Shown here: positions 8,439-16,980 of the stretch, piece by piece | How positions within the stretch are numbered: position 1 is the stretch's first letter | Layout of the letters: the number at the start of each line of letters is the position of its first letter | Assembly (NCBI RefSeq): GCF_000473265.1 | Contig: NZ_KI421511.1 | Span: 1,353,731-1,417,730, forward strand | Origin: Amycolatopsis thermoflava N1165 | GTDB lineage: Bacteria > Actinomycetota > Actinomycetes > Mycobacteriales > Pseudonocardiaceae | Direction of reading: 5' to 3' | Length of the DNA: 64,000 nt | The notes under the pieces: generated by a model | Databases searched by the model: none | Seen by the model: only the letters and a program-made list of their open reading frames with translations | What the model was told of the DNA's origin: nothing | Position numbers and translations under genes: made by a program

Positions 8439-9424
8439 ACCGCTCGCGCGATCGCGATCGAACCCTCCAATCGCGCGCCGGCCTCGTAGAACATGTACTC
8501 CACGCCGTTTTCGGTGCCGAACGACGCCGATGCGCACCGGCCGTTGTCGGGGGCTCCGGGCAGCGGCGCGTGGAACACGCCGAGGTGCCGGCGCAGGCTG
8601 AAGCCGTTGCCCACCTCGGTGATCAGCATCGACCCGCCGGCCTCGATGTTGCAGTGGTACACGACGTAGGTGCTGCCGTTGCGCTTCACCACCGACGGAC
8701 CGCTGATGTCGCGCGCGCCGACCTCCTCGGGGCGGATCAGCGGCTCCTGCGCGAACTCCCAGTTCCGCCCGTCGGCCGACCAGCCCCAGCCGATCGTGCG
8801 CCGGTTGGTCTGGTTGTTGATCATGAAGACCATCACGTACTTCGCGCCCAGGGCGGGCAGGCTGTGCTCGAACACCCGCGCGTAGGACGTCTCGCTGGTG
8901 CCGGCAGGCAGCATCGACGCCGACAGCACGACCTTGTCGTAGGTGAAGTCGATGCCGTCGCTCGACCGGGCCAGACGCGTCGTGGTGTTCTCGCCGTGGA
9001 AGTACAGCCACATCTCCTGTGTCGGCGCGTGCCACATCACGTGCGGCGACGAGACGTGGCTGACCGAGTAGTGCGGCGCCCACACGTTGGACACGATCGG
9101 GTTGGCCGGGTACTCGGTGAACGGCCCTTCCAGCGAGTCGGCGTAGGCGAGGCAGATTCCGCCGGGCGCGTCGTGCGGCGCGTAGTACAGGTAGTAGCGG
9201 CCCAGCGCGTTGCGCACCCGGCCGACGGTGCCGCGGATGCACGGGAAGATCAGCTCGCCGGTCGGGTTGTACTTCAGCGCGCTCTTGTCGAAAGCGGTGC
9301 GCAGGAACCGGTAGTCGGGGAAGCCCGCGGGGGCGGCCTGCGCGGGGAGGGCGGGGACGGCGAAGGCCGCCAGGCCCAGCCCGGCGGCGACCTTCAGCGT
9401 CGCCCGGCGGGAGAGCTCGGTCAT
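8435..9424 (-). CDS. Tat-exported GH43/GH32-like beta-propeller protein
   Basis: A 329-residue exported protein. The N-terminus has a twin-arginine signal (SRRATLKVAAGLGLAAF) with a cleavage region around AQAAPA. The body has the repeating YYLYYAPHD, WLYFHGE and YVVYHCN strands of five-bladed glycosidase propellers (GH43/GH32-like), but I cannot place the catalytic acidic triad with certainty, so binding or a divergent activity is possible. ATG 9424 is chosen for its AAAGGGAG ribosome site. It is transcribed divergently from the LacI regulator, with two LacI-type operators in the shared region, so it probably belongs to the same regulon as the oxidoreductase/hydantoinase operon. Confidence 0.75.
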   Translation of the reverse strand: MTELSRRATLKVAAGLGLAAFAVPALPAQAAPAGFPDYRFLRTAFDKSALKYNPTGELIFPCIRGTVGRVRNALGRYYLYYAPHDAPGGICLAYADSLEGPFTEYPANPIVSNVWAPHYSVSHVSSPHVMWHAPTQEMWLYFHGENTTTRLARSSDGIDFTYDKVVLSASMLPAGTSETSYARVFEHSLPALGAKYVMVFMINNQTNRRTIGWGWSADGRNWEFAQEPLIRPEEVGARDISGPSVVKRNGSTYVVYHCNIEAGGSMLITEVGNGFSLRRHLGVFHAPLPGAPDNGRCASASFGTENGVEYMFYEAGARLEGSIAIARAV

Positions 9425-9494
9425 TCGGTGACTCCCTTTCGTCGGCGTTGACGACACGGGACTGTCCGTGACCCGTCCGAGTGGAGTCAAGGTG

Positions 9495-9508
9495 CTAATA
9501 CGTATTAG
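9495..9508. promoter_or_regulatory. LacI-type operator, perfect 14-bp palindrome
   Basis: CTAATACGTATTAG is a perfect palindrome with the central CG usual for LacI-family operators. It lies upstream of the divergent Tat-protein gene, centred 76 bp from the second copy. The regulator encoded next to it is the obvious candidate to bind. Confidence 0.75.
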
Positions 9509-9570
9509 TCCCGTCCTGTCCGGTTTCGGACAAGTTCCTTGACACCGCTCTGCTCGTGCCAGAGCCTCGC

Positions 9571-9584
9571 CTAATCCGCATTAG
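9571..9584. promoter_or_regulatory. LacI-type operator, second copy
   Basis: CTAATCCGCATTAG shares the CTAAT-n-CG-n-ATTAG half-sites of the site at 9495. It lies just before the ribosome site of the LacI gene (AGGAGG at 9592-9597). A -35-like TTGACA sits at 9539-9544 between the two sites. Binding here would repress the regulator's own operon. Confidence 0.75.
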
Positions 9585-9602
9585 CAACAGCAGGAGGTTG
9601 CC

Positions 9603-10622
9603 GTGCCGTCCAGGCGTGACATGCCCCGGCAGGCCGACATCGCCCGCATCGCCGGCGTCTCGCAGGCCACGGTGTCGGTCGTGCTCGGCGGCCGGTCCGG
9701 GGTCCGGATGGCCGAGTCGACGCGCCGCCGGGTGCTCGAAGTGGCCGAGAACCTGGGGTACGTGCCGCACCCGGTTGCGACCCGGCTGGCGTCGGCGCGC
9801 TCGAACATGCTCGGCCTCTACACGTTCCGCGCCACGTTTCCGATGGAGGTGGCCGACTCCTACTACCCGATCCTGGTCGGGGTCGAGGAAGAGGCCGCGG
9901 CGCTCGGCCAGGACCTGATCCTGTTCACCGGGCTGAGCGGCGCGGAGGCGTCCGGGGAGGCCGCGATCCGGCGCACCCGCGTCGCCGACGGCTGCCTGTT
10001 CTTCGGCCGGCACGTGCCCGAGGAGCCGATCGCGAAACTGGTCGACTCCGGCTTCCCGCTCGTCTACATCGGACGGCGGGAGGAGCTCGGCGGCCGCATC
10101 CCGTACGTGGGCGCGGATTACGTGGCGGCCTCGGCCGAGGTCGCCACGCGGCTCGCCGGCCTGGGGCACCGGAACCTGCTGTACGTGCGGGAAGCCGACG
10201 AAGCGCCGTCCTCGGCCGACCGTGAACGCGGCCTCCGCCAGGCGGCGCCGGACGCGCGGATCGTCCGCCTCGACGGGCCCGCCCTGACCACGGACACGGT
10301 CCGCGGCTGGCTCGCCGACGGCGTCACGGCGATCGTCGTGGAGGAAACCGACACCGGCGCCGCCTACAGCGCGGTGCGCCGGGCGCTCGACGCGGCGGGA
10401 CTGTCCACACCGGACGACCTGTCGCTCGCGGTGCTCGGCCGCCCGCCGGGGGACGAGCCGGTCAGCGGCTTCGACATCCCGCGCCGCGAGATGGGCCGGC
10501 GCGCGGTGCGCCTGCTCGTCGACCTGATCACCGAAACCGAGACCACACCGCAGCAGCTGCTGCGGTGCCCGCCCGTGGCCGGCACGACCGCCGGCCCCGC
10601 ACCGGAGAGGGACCATGCCTGA
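9603..10622 (+). CDS. LacI-family transcriptional regulator
   Basis: A 339-residue regulator with an N-terminal helix-turn-helix (QADIARIAGVSQATVSVVL, about residues 9-27) and hinge (PHPVATRLAS), followed by a periplasmic-binding-protein-like effector domain that probably binds a small ligand. GTG 9603 follows AGGAGG with five bases of spacing. It is the first gene of a tight operon, overlapping the FAD oxidoreductase by eight bases (GACCATGCCTGA). Two palindromic operators at 9495 and 9571 suggest autoregulation and joint control of the divergent Tat-exported gene. The ligand is unknown, but by analogy is likely a substrate or intermediate of the pathway encoded downstream. Confidence 0.9.
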   Translation: MPSRRDMPRQADIARIAGVSQATVSVVLGGRSGVRMAESTRRRVLEVAENLGYVPHPVATRLASARSNMLGLYTFRATFPMEVADSYYPILVGVEEEAAALGQDLILFTGLSGAEASGEAAIRRTRVADGCLFFGRHVPEEPIAKLVDSGFPLVYIGRREELGGRIPYVGADYVAASAEVATRLAGLGHRNLLYVREADEAPSSADRERGLRQAAPDARIVRLDGPALTTDTVRGWLADGVTAIVVEETDTGAAYSAVRRALDAAGLSTPDDLSLAVLGRPPGDEPVSGFDIPRREMGRRAVRLLVDLITETETTPQQLLRCPPVAGTTAGPAPERDHA

Positions 10623-12237
10623 ACTCGACACCGAAATCCTCGTCGTCGGCGGCGGACTCGGCGGCGTGGCCGCCGCGCTGGCCGCGGCGGGCGGCGGGCA
10701 CCGGGTCGTGCTCACCGAGGAGACCGACTGGCTCGGCGGCCAGCTCACCGCGCAGGCGGTGCCGCCGGACGAGAACCCGTGGATCGAGCGGTTCGGCTCG
10801 ACCGCGACCTACCGCCGCCTGCGCGAGGGCATCCGCGACTACTACCGGCGCCACTACCCGCTGCGAGCGGAGGCCGCGCGCCTGACCGACCTCAACCCCG
10901 GCGCCGGCCGGGTCAGCAAGCTGTGCCACGAGCCGCGGGTCGCGCTGGCGGTGCTGGAGGCCATGCTCGCCCCGCACCGCGCGGCCGGGCGCGTCACCGT
11001 CCTGCTCGAACACCGCCCGGTGGCGGCCCAGACGACCGGTGACCGGGTGGACGCGGTCACCCTGGAAGGCCGCGACGGCACCCGCACCACCGTGCGCGCC
11101 GGATACGTCCTGGACGCCACCGAGAACGGCGACCTGCTGCCGATGACCGGCACCGAGTTCGCCGTGGGCGCCGAGTCGCGCGACGAGCACGGCGAGCCGC
11201 ACGCCCCCGAGCACGCCGATCCGGCCAACCTGCAGGGCATCACGTACTGCTTCGCGTTGTCGCACCACGCCGGGCAGGACCACGTGATCGACCGGCCGGA
11301 GATGTACGACTTCTGGCGCGCCTACACCCCGGAGTTCTGGCCCGGCCCGCTGCTGGGGTTCCTCGCGCCCGACCCGCGCACGCTGGAACCGGTCGAGCGC
11401 ACCTTCGTGCCCAATCCGGACGGTGACCCGCTCGCGATCACCGCCGACCAGAGCGCCGACGCCGGTGACAAGGAGCTGTGGGGTTTCCGCCGGATCCTGG
11501 CCCGTGGCCTGCACGACGCCGGCGCGTTCGACTCCGACATCACCCTGGTCAACTGGCCGCTCAACGACTACTGGCTGCGGCCCGCGCTGGAGATCGACGG
11601 TCACACCGGCCCGGAGGACGTCGCCCGCGCCCACCACGAGGCCAAGCAGCTGTCGTTGTCGGTGCTGTACTGGTTGCAGACCGAGGCGCCACGTGCGGAC
11701 GGCGGCACCGGCTTCCCCGGGCTGAAGCTGCGGCACGATGTCACCGGCACCGTGGACGGCCTCGCGAAGTCCGCCTACGTGCGGGAATCCCGGCGGATCA
11801 AGGCGGTCACCACGGTCACCGAGCAGGACGTCTCGCTGGACGTCCTCGGCCCGCACGGCCACAAGCGGCACGCCGACTCGGTCGGCATCGGCAGCTACCG
11901 CATCGACCTGCACCCCTCGACCTCCGGCGACAACTACGTCGACGTCGCCAGCGTGCCGTTCGAGATCCCGCTCGGCGCGCTGCTGCCGCGGCGGGTGCGC
12001 AACCTGGTGCCGGCCGCGAAGAACATCGGCACGACGCACATCACCAACGGCTGCTACCGGCTGCACCCGGTGGAGTGGAACGTCGGCGAGGTCGCCGGGC
12101 ACCTGGCCGGTTTCGCCCTGCGCCGCGGCGTGGAACCGCACCAGGTCCGCGACGACGAGAAGCTCTTCGACGAGTTCGCGCGGCTGCTCGACCAGTCCGG
12201 AGTGGAACGCCACTGGCCCGAGGTTCGCGGCTACTGA
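10615..12237 (+). CDS. FAD-dependent oxidoreductase (FAD_oxidored family)
   Basis: A 540-residue flavoprotein with an N-terminal Rossmann motif (EILVVGGGLGGVAAALAAA) followed by TDWLGGQLTAQAVPPDE, the pattern of the FAD_oxidored group (PF12831). These proteins are often found in sugar or cyclic-compound catabolic loci. Near the C-terminus, NLVPAAKNIGTTHITNG and YRLHPVEWNVGEVAG are the conserved FAD-closing segments of the family. No signal peptide is visible, so it is probably cytoplasmic. It is translationally coupled to the LacI gene upstream. The reaction is unknown; oxidation of a hydroxyl or ring carbon feeding the hydantoinase-like enzyme next door is a plausible inference. Confidence 0.85.
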   Translation: MPELDTEILVVGGGLGGVAAALAAAGGGHRVVLTEETDWLGGQLTAQAVPPDENPWIERFGSTATYRRLREGIRDYYRRHYPLRAEAARLTDLNPGAGRVSKLCHEPRVALAVLEAMLAPHRAAGRVTVLLEHRPVAAQTTGDRVDAVTLEGRDGTRTTVRAGYVLDATENGDLLPMTGTEFAVGAESRDEHGEPHAPEHADPANLQGITYCFALSHHAGQDHVIDRPEMYDFWRAYTPEFWPGPLLGFLAPDPRTLEPVERTFVPNPDGDPLAITADQSADAGDKELWGFRRILARGLHDAGAFDSDITLVNWPLNDYWLRPALEIDGHTGPEDVARAHHEAKQLSLSVLYWLQTEAPRADGGTGFPGLKLRHDVTGTVDGLAKSAYVRESRRIKAVTTVTEQDVSLDVLGPHGHKRHADSVGIGSYRIDLHPSTSGDNYVDVASVPFEIPLGALLPRRVRNLVPAAKNIGTTHITNGCYRLHPVEWNVGEVAGHLAGFALRRGVEPHQVRDDEKLFDEFARLLDQSGVERHWPEVRGY

Positions 12238-12261
12238 CCCCTCACACCTGGAGGTGTGGCA

Positions 12262-14400
12262 ATGACGCAACATCCCCGCCGGGCCGGTGTCCGGATCGGC
12301 ATCGACGTCGGTGGCACGTTCACCGACGCCGTCGCCGTGGACGCGCGCTCGTTCGAACTTCTCGCCCAGGTCAAGGTTCCCACCAGCCACGACCACGCCG
12401 ACGGCGTCGCCGCCGGAATCCTGGAGGCGCTGGAGAAACTGCAGGCCGGTGCCGGGATCGGGGCCGGCGACGTGTCGTTCCTGGCGCACGGCACCACGCA
12501 GGCCACCAACGCGCTGCTCGAAGGCGACGTGGCGACCGTGGGCATCGCCGGGATCGGCTCCGGCTTCGACGGCTTCGCCACGAAACGCCTGCGGTCACTG
12601 GGCAAGCTGGAGCTCGCGCAGGGCCGCAAACTGCCCGTCCGGTTCGCCGCCGTGCGGGATCCGGGCGATCCGGTCGCGGTGAAGGAGGCCATCGCGAGCC
12701 TGCGCGCGGACGGCGCCGAGGTGGTCGTGGCGGTCGAACCGTTCAGCGTGGACGATCCCGAGGGCGAGCGGCTGGTGATGGCAGCCGTGCACGAGAACGG
12801 CCTGCCGGGCACCGCCACGCACGAGATCACCGGGCTGTACGGGCTGGCCAAGCGCGCCCGCACCGCGGTGCTCAACGCGGGCATCATGCCGCGCATGATC
12901 ACCACCGCCGACCTGGTCGAGCGCAGCGTCACCCGCGCCGGCATCACCGCGCCGCTGATGGTGATGCGCGGCGACGGCGGCGTGATGTCGCTGCCCGAGA
13001 TGCGCCGCCGGCCGCTGCTGACCGCGTTGTCCGGGCCGGCCGCCGGTGTCGCGGGCGCGTTGATGGGGGAGAAGCTGTCCGAGGGGATCTTCCTGGAGAC
13101 CGGCGGCACCTCCACCGACATCAGCGTGGTGCGCCGCGGCCGGGTCCAGGTCGGGCACGCGCACCTCGGCGGCCGGGAGACCTACCTGCCCGCGCTGGAC
13201 GTGCGCACGGTCGGCATCGGCGGCGGCTCGCTGGTCCGGTTCTCCGGCCGGGCGATCACCGACGTCGGGCCGCGCAGCGCCCACATCGCCGGCCTGTCCT
13301 ACGCCTGCTTCGCGCCGGCCTCGGCCCTGGCCGGTGCCAAGCTGGTCACGGTCGCGCCGCGCCCGGACGACCCCGCCGACTACGTCGCGCTGGAGACCCC
13401 GTCCGGGGCCCGCTACGCACTGACCCTGACCTGCGCGGCCAACGCCCTCGGCGCGGTCCCGTCCGGGTCCTACGCCCGCAGCGACGCCGAGTCCGCCCGG
13501 CTCGCGCTGCTGCCACTCGCCCAGGCGCTCGGCACGACGGTGGAGGAGGCCGCCCGCGCCGTGCTGCGGCAGGCGATCAAACCGGTCCGGACCGTGGTCG
13601 ACGAACTGGTGCGCGCCTACCGCCTGGAGCACATCACGCTCGTCGGCGGGGGCGGGGGAGCGGCCGCGGTGACGCCGTTCCTCGGGCAGGACACCGGCCA
13701 CGACTGGAAGCTCGCCGCGCACAGCGAGGTGATCAGCCCGCTCGGCGCGGCGCTGGCGCTGGTACGCGAGTCGGTGGAGCGGATCGTGCCCAGCCCGTCC
13801 AACGCCGACATCCTCGCCACCCGCGCCGCTGCCGAGGCCGCGGTGATCGAGCAGGGCGCGGACCCCGCCGGGGTCGAAGTGGACGTGACGGTCGACCCGC
13901 GGCGCAACCTGATCCGCGCCGTGGCCACCGGCGCCACCGAGCTGCGCACGAAGGACCGGGCGGCCACTGTGGACGAAGCCGCGGTGCGCGCCGAGGTGGC
14001 TCGCAGCATGGGTGTCCCGGCCGCCGAGGTCACCGAACTCGCGGCCACGCCGCAGCACCGGGTGTGGGGCGCGCGGGCGCGCCGCCGGTTCCGCCGTCCG
14101 GTGCAGCACGTCCGCGTCGTCGACGGCGAAGGCGTGATCCGACTGCACAGCGCGGGCGCGCTGGTGGAGAGCACGACGGTCGGGGAGGCGCCGGGCCGGC
14201 TGGCGACGGTGGTCGACCGGCACACTCGCTACGGCGACGGCGGGTCCCGCGCGCCCGCGGTGTGGCTGCTGGTCGGCCCGAAGATCGCCGACCTGTCCGG
14301 GGTGCTCGACCGCGACCAGCTGGTGGCCCTGATCGGCGCCGAGCTGAAGACCCGCGCGCCGGACGAGCCGGTGGTGGCCGTCGTGGCGGACCGGCCGTGA
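12262..14400 (+). CDS. Hydantoinase/oxoprolinase family protein (HyuA-type)
   Basis: A 712-residue ATP-grasping enzyme of the HyuA/oxoprolinase/acetone-carboxylase-beta family. IGIDVGGTFTDAV (about residues 11-23) is the phosphate-binding loop. HGTTQATNALLEGD, LSGPAAGVAGA, TGGTSTDISVV and a Gly-rich TLVGGGGGAAAV near residue 460 are further family blocks. Such enzymes usually use ATP to open lactam, hydantoin or lactone-like rings together with a HyuB partner. No hyuB gene is present here, so the protein either works alone or with the small downstream protein. ATG 12262 is chosen because GGAGG (12250-12254) is seven bases away; a GTG at 12256 is too close. It overlaps the next gene by GTGA. 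Confidence 0.86.
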   Translation: MTQHPRRAGVRIGIDVGGTFTDAVAVDARSFELLAQVKVPTSHDHADGVAAGILEALEKLQAGAGIGAGDVSFLAHGTTQATNALLEGDVATVGIAGIGSGFDGFATKRLRSLGKLELAQGRKLPVRFAAVRDPGDPVAVKEAIASLRADGAEVVVAVEPFSVDDPEGERLVMAAVHENGLPGTATHEITGLYGLAKRARTAVLNAGIMPRMITTADLVERSVTRAGITAPLMVMRGDGGVMSLPEMRRRPLLTALSGPAAGVAGALMGEKLSEGIFLETGGTSTDISVVRRGRVQVGHAHLGGRETYLPALDVRTVGIGGGSLVRFSGRAITDVGPRSAHIAGLSYACFAPASALAGAKLVTVAPRPDDPADYVALETPSGARYALTLTCAANALGAVPSGSYARSDAESARLALLPLAQALGTTVEEAARAVLRQAIKPVRTVVDELVRAYRLEHITLVGGGGGAAAVTPFLGQDTGHDWKLAAHSEVISPLGAALALVRESVERIVPSPSNADILATRAAAEAAVIEQGADPAGVEVDVTVDPRRNLIRAVATGATELRTKDRAATVDEAAVRAEVARSMGVPAAEVTELAATPQHRVWGARARRRFRRPVQHVRVVDGEGVIRLHSAGALVESTTVGEAPGRLATVVDRHTRYGDGGSRAPAVWLLVGPKIADLSGVLDRDQLVALIGAELKTRAPDEPVVAVVADRP

Positions 14401-14954
14401 CCGAACCGTCCGATGTGGAGCTCGCCGTCCGGCTGCTGCGCGAGACCCCCACACACGAGAACCGGCCCGCGGAGCAGCTGGTCCGGTGGGCCGAAACGGC
14501 GCTGGCCTTCGGCGACGAACTGGCCGACCGGGACGAGCCGGACCCGCCGGTGCGCGTGACCGAAGCCGACGGCGGCCGCCGCGACGGCGAAGTGCTGCTG
14601 GCGGAGTACCACGCGCGCCGGGGTGTCGTCACCGTCTACCGCGACTCGCTGGCCCTGCTGCGCCAGGTCGCGGTCCGCCACGGCTGGGATGCCGACGTGC
14701 CGGCCCCGGCCCTGCGCGACGCGGCCGTGGCGCACGAGCTGGTCCACCACCGGCTGCACCACGGCGCCGGCCGCGAGCTGAACCGGCGCCTCGGGCACAC
14801 CGCCGCGCGGCTGGGCCCGTTCCGTGTGCCCGGCCACGTCGCCGGGGCCGACGAGCTCGTCGCGCACCGCTTCGCCCACCGCCGCAGCGGCCTGGGCAAG
14901 AGCCCGCTGCTCCTCACCGCGGCACTCGCCGCCTCCCTGCGAGCTGGAGACTGA
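14397..14954 (+). CDS. Small HExxH-containing protein of unknown function
   Basis: A 185-residue soluble protein, not recognised as a named family. Its notable feature is VAHELVHHRLHHGAGREL (about residues 107-124), which contains HELVH, the zinc-metallopeptidase signature, in a His-rich helix. A second HR-rich segment near the C-terminus (AHRFAHRRSGLG) is a possible third-ligand region. The N-terminus (LAVRLLRETPTHENRPAEQLV) is helical. It starts with GTG overlapping the HyuA stop (GTGA) and is followed two bases later by the permease gene, so it is a coupled member of the operon. It may be a zinc hydrolase or a maturation/partner factor for HyuA; this is inference from motif and position only. 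Confidence 0.7.
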   Translation: MTEPSDVELAVRLLRETPTHENRPAEQLVRWAETALAFGDELADRDEPDPPVRVTEADGGRRDGEVLLAEYHARRGVVTVYRDSLALLRQVAVRHGWDADVPAPALRDAAVAHELVHHRLHHGAGRELNRRLGHTAARLGPFRVPGHVAGADELVAHRFAHRRSGLGKSPLLLTAALAASLRAGD

Positions 14955-14956
14955 CC

Positions 14957-16234
14957 ATGGGAATCGCGATCCTGGCCCTGATGGCCGCCGGCGTGGTCCT
15001 GATGCTCACCCGCGTGCTGCCGACCGCGTTCGCGCTCGTGCTGCTCGCACTGGGCATCGCCGTGCTGTCCGGTGCGCCCCTGACCGGGGACAAGAACAGC
15101 ATCCTCACCACCGTCCTGCAGAACGGCGCGCCCGCGCTGGCCGCGACGATGATCGCGGTGCTGCTCGGGTCGTGGCTGGGCGCGCTGATGGACGACACCG
15201 GCATCGCCGCCACGCTGGTCCGCAAGATCGTCGAGTTCGGCGGCGAGCGGCCCTCGGTGGTGGCGCTCGGCGTGTTCGCCGTGGCCATCCTGTGCGGCAG
15301 CATCACCGGGTCCGCCCCGGCCGCGATGCTCGCCGGCGTGGTCGGCATCCCCGCGATGATCGCGGTCGGCGTCGCCCCGGTGGTGGCGGGCGGCACCGTG
15401 CTGATGGGCATCGCCGCGGGCTCGCCGCTGGAGCTGCCGGTGTGGCAGTTCCTGTCCGACGCCCTCGGCGCCCCGGTGTCCGACGTGCGCTCGATCATGA
15501 TCAAGCTGTTCCCGCTGGCACTGGTCGCCGGCATCGCCTACGTGCTGGTCGAGACCCGCCGCCGCGGCGCCCGGCACACCTGGTCGGTCAAGGCCGCGCG
15601 GCCGAGCGCGCGGGTCCGGCGCGGCGACGCGCCCTGGTACGCGCTGCTCACCCCGCTGGTGCCGATCGTGCTCGCGCTCGGGCTGAAGGTGCCGATCGTG
15701 CCGTCGCTGCTGGCGGGCGTGCTGTTCGCGCTGCTGACCACGACCCGGTGGGGCAACCTCAACGGGCAGGCGCTGCGCTCGCTCTACAAGGCCTTCGACG
15801 TGGCCGCGCCGCCGATCGTGTTGTTCATCGCGATCGGCATGCTGCTGGCCGCGGTCAAGCTGCCCGGCGCGAAGTCCGCGCTGACGCCGATCGTGTCGGC
15901 GATCAGCCCGGCGGGCGCGGTCGCGTTCGTGCTGGTGTTCACCGTGCTGGTGCCGCTGTGCCTGTTCCGCGGGCCGCTCAACGTGTTCGGCCTCGGCGCC
16001 GGGGTCGCCGGCGTGCTGGTGTCCGGCGGGATCTACCCGATGCCCGCCGTGGTCGGCCTGATGGCCTCCTACAACCAGGTGTTCAGCGTCTCCGACCCGA
16101 CGAGCACGCAGACGGTGTGGAGCGCGCAGTACGCCGGGGTGCGGCCGGAGCGGGCGATGATCTCGACCCTGCCCTACACGTGGTTGGTCGCGCTGGGCGG
16201 GATGATCCTGACCGCCGTGCTCTACCTGCCGTGA
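14957..16234 (+). CDS. Ion-transporter-superfamily permease (citrate/gluconate-type)
   Basis: A 425-residue polytopic membrane protein with about 11-12 hydrophobic segments. Two-fold organisation, paired re-entrant-like motifs (GSITGSAPAAMLAG and SVSDPTSTQT), and a cytoplasmic Arg-rich loop (about residues 195-220) fit secondary organic-anion transporters of the IT superfamily (CitMHS/GntP/Dcu-like). It probably imports the carboxylate or ring compound handled by the FAD oxidoreductase and HyuA-type enzyme. It lies two bases after the HELVH gene and overlaps the hydrolase gene by GTGA. The precise family and substrate are uncertain. Confidence 0.75.
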   Translation: MGIAILALMAAGVVLMLTRVLPTAFALVLLALGIAVLSGAPLTGDKNSILTTVLQNGAPALAATMIAVLLGSWLGALMDDTGIAATLVRKIVEFGGERPSVVALGVFAVAILCGSITGSAPAAMLAGVVGIPAMIAVGVAPVVAGGTVLMGIAAGSPLELPVWQFLSDALGAPVSDVRSIMIKLFPLALVAGIAYVLVETRRRGARHTWSVKAARPSARVRRGDAPWYALLTPLVPIVLALGLKVPIVPSLLAGVLFALLTTTRWGNLNGQALRSLYKAFDVAAPPIVLFIAIGMLLAAVKLPGAKSALTPIVSAISPAGAVAFVLVFTVLVPLCLFRGPLNVFGLGAGVAGVLVSGGIYPMPAVVGLMASYNQVFSVSDPTSTQTVWSAQYAGVRPERAMISTLPYTWLVALGGMILTAVLYLP

Positions 16235-16980
16235 AGCTGTGGACGGCCGACGGGCTGACGCTGGACGCCCGTCGGCACCCCGGGGACGGCCCGGTGGTGG
16301 TGCTCGCGCACGGGATCACCGGCGACCTCACCGAGAACGGGCTGTTCGACGTGCTGACGGACAGGCTGACCGGGCACGGCTTCGAGGTGCTGCGGTTCTC
16401 GTTCCGGGGTCACGGCGCGAGCGCGGGCCGGCCGCGGGACATGACGATCGCGGGGGAGCGGCTGGACCTGCGGGCGGCGGTGGACTGGGCGGCCGGGCGG
16501 GGCCGCGGGGTCGCGGTGGTGGCGTCCAGCTTCGGCGCGGTGAGCACCACGCTGTCGTTGCCGGAACTGGGCGACCGGTTGTCCGGGGTGGTGCTGTGGC
16601 AGCCGGTGCTCGACCTGCGCGCGACGTTCCTGGAGCCGTCGCTGCCGCGGGGCCGCGCGCTCTACCGCGACCGGTCCTCGTTGCGGGAGAACGGTTTCCT
16701 GGACATCGAGGGCCGGTTCGAGCTGGGCGCGGAGCTGTTCGAGGAGTTCGCCCGGCTCGACCCGCGCGCGGCGTTCCTGGCGAGCATGGTGCCCGCGCTG
16801 GTGCTGCACGGCGACGCGGACGAGCACGTGCCCTACGAGGTGGCGCGGGATGCCGCGCTGGCCCGGAACCACACCACCTGGTGCACGATTTCCGGCGCCG
16901 GGCACGGGTTCCGTGAGGCGGCCGGGCAGGTGCTGGACCGGACGGTCGACTGGCTGGTGGCCTACTGCGGCGAGCGGTAG
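16231..16980 (+). CDS. Alpha/beta hydrolase
   Basis: A 249-residue cytoplasmic hydrolase. The oxyanion segment VVVLAHGITGD, the FSFRGHGAS strand-turn and the acid/base pair in HGDADEHVP and GAGHGF are clear. The nucleophile elbow reads VASSFGAV, so the first Gly of the usual G-x-S-x-G is replaced by Ala. Such enzymes cleave esters, lactones or thioesters. It starts with a GTG overlapping the permease stop and is the last gene of the LacI-led operon. Its 3' end overlaps that of the convergent DUF5313 gene by 19 bases. It may open a lactone produced by the flavin oxidoreductase; this is inference from order only. Confidence 0.82.
   Translation: MKLWTADGLTLDARRHPGDGPVVVLAHGITGDLTENGLFDVLTDRLTGHGFEVLRFSFRGHGASAGRPRDMTIAGERLDLRAAVDWAAGRGRGVAVVASSFGAVSTTLSLPELGDRLSGVVLWQPVLDLRATFLEPSLPRGRALYRDRSSLRENGFLDIEGRFELGAELFEEFARLDPRAAFLASMVPALVLHGDADEHVPYEVARDAALARNHTTWCTISGAGHGFREAAGQVLDRTVDWLVAYCGER

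Noticed and set aside
11478..14396. Long + strand frame through the FAD oxidoreductase and HyuA genes
   Set aside because: Only its last 185 codons (from 14397) show protein-like sequence; the rest is an out-of-frame shadow.
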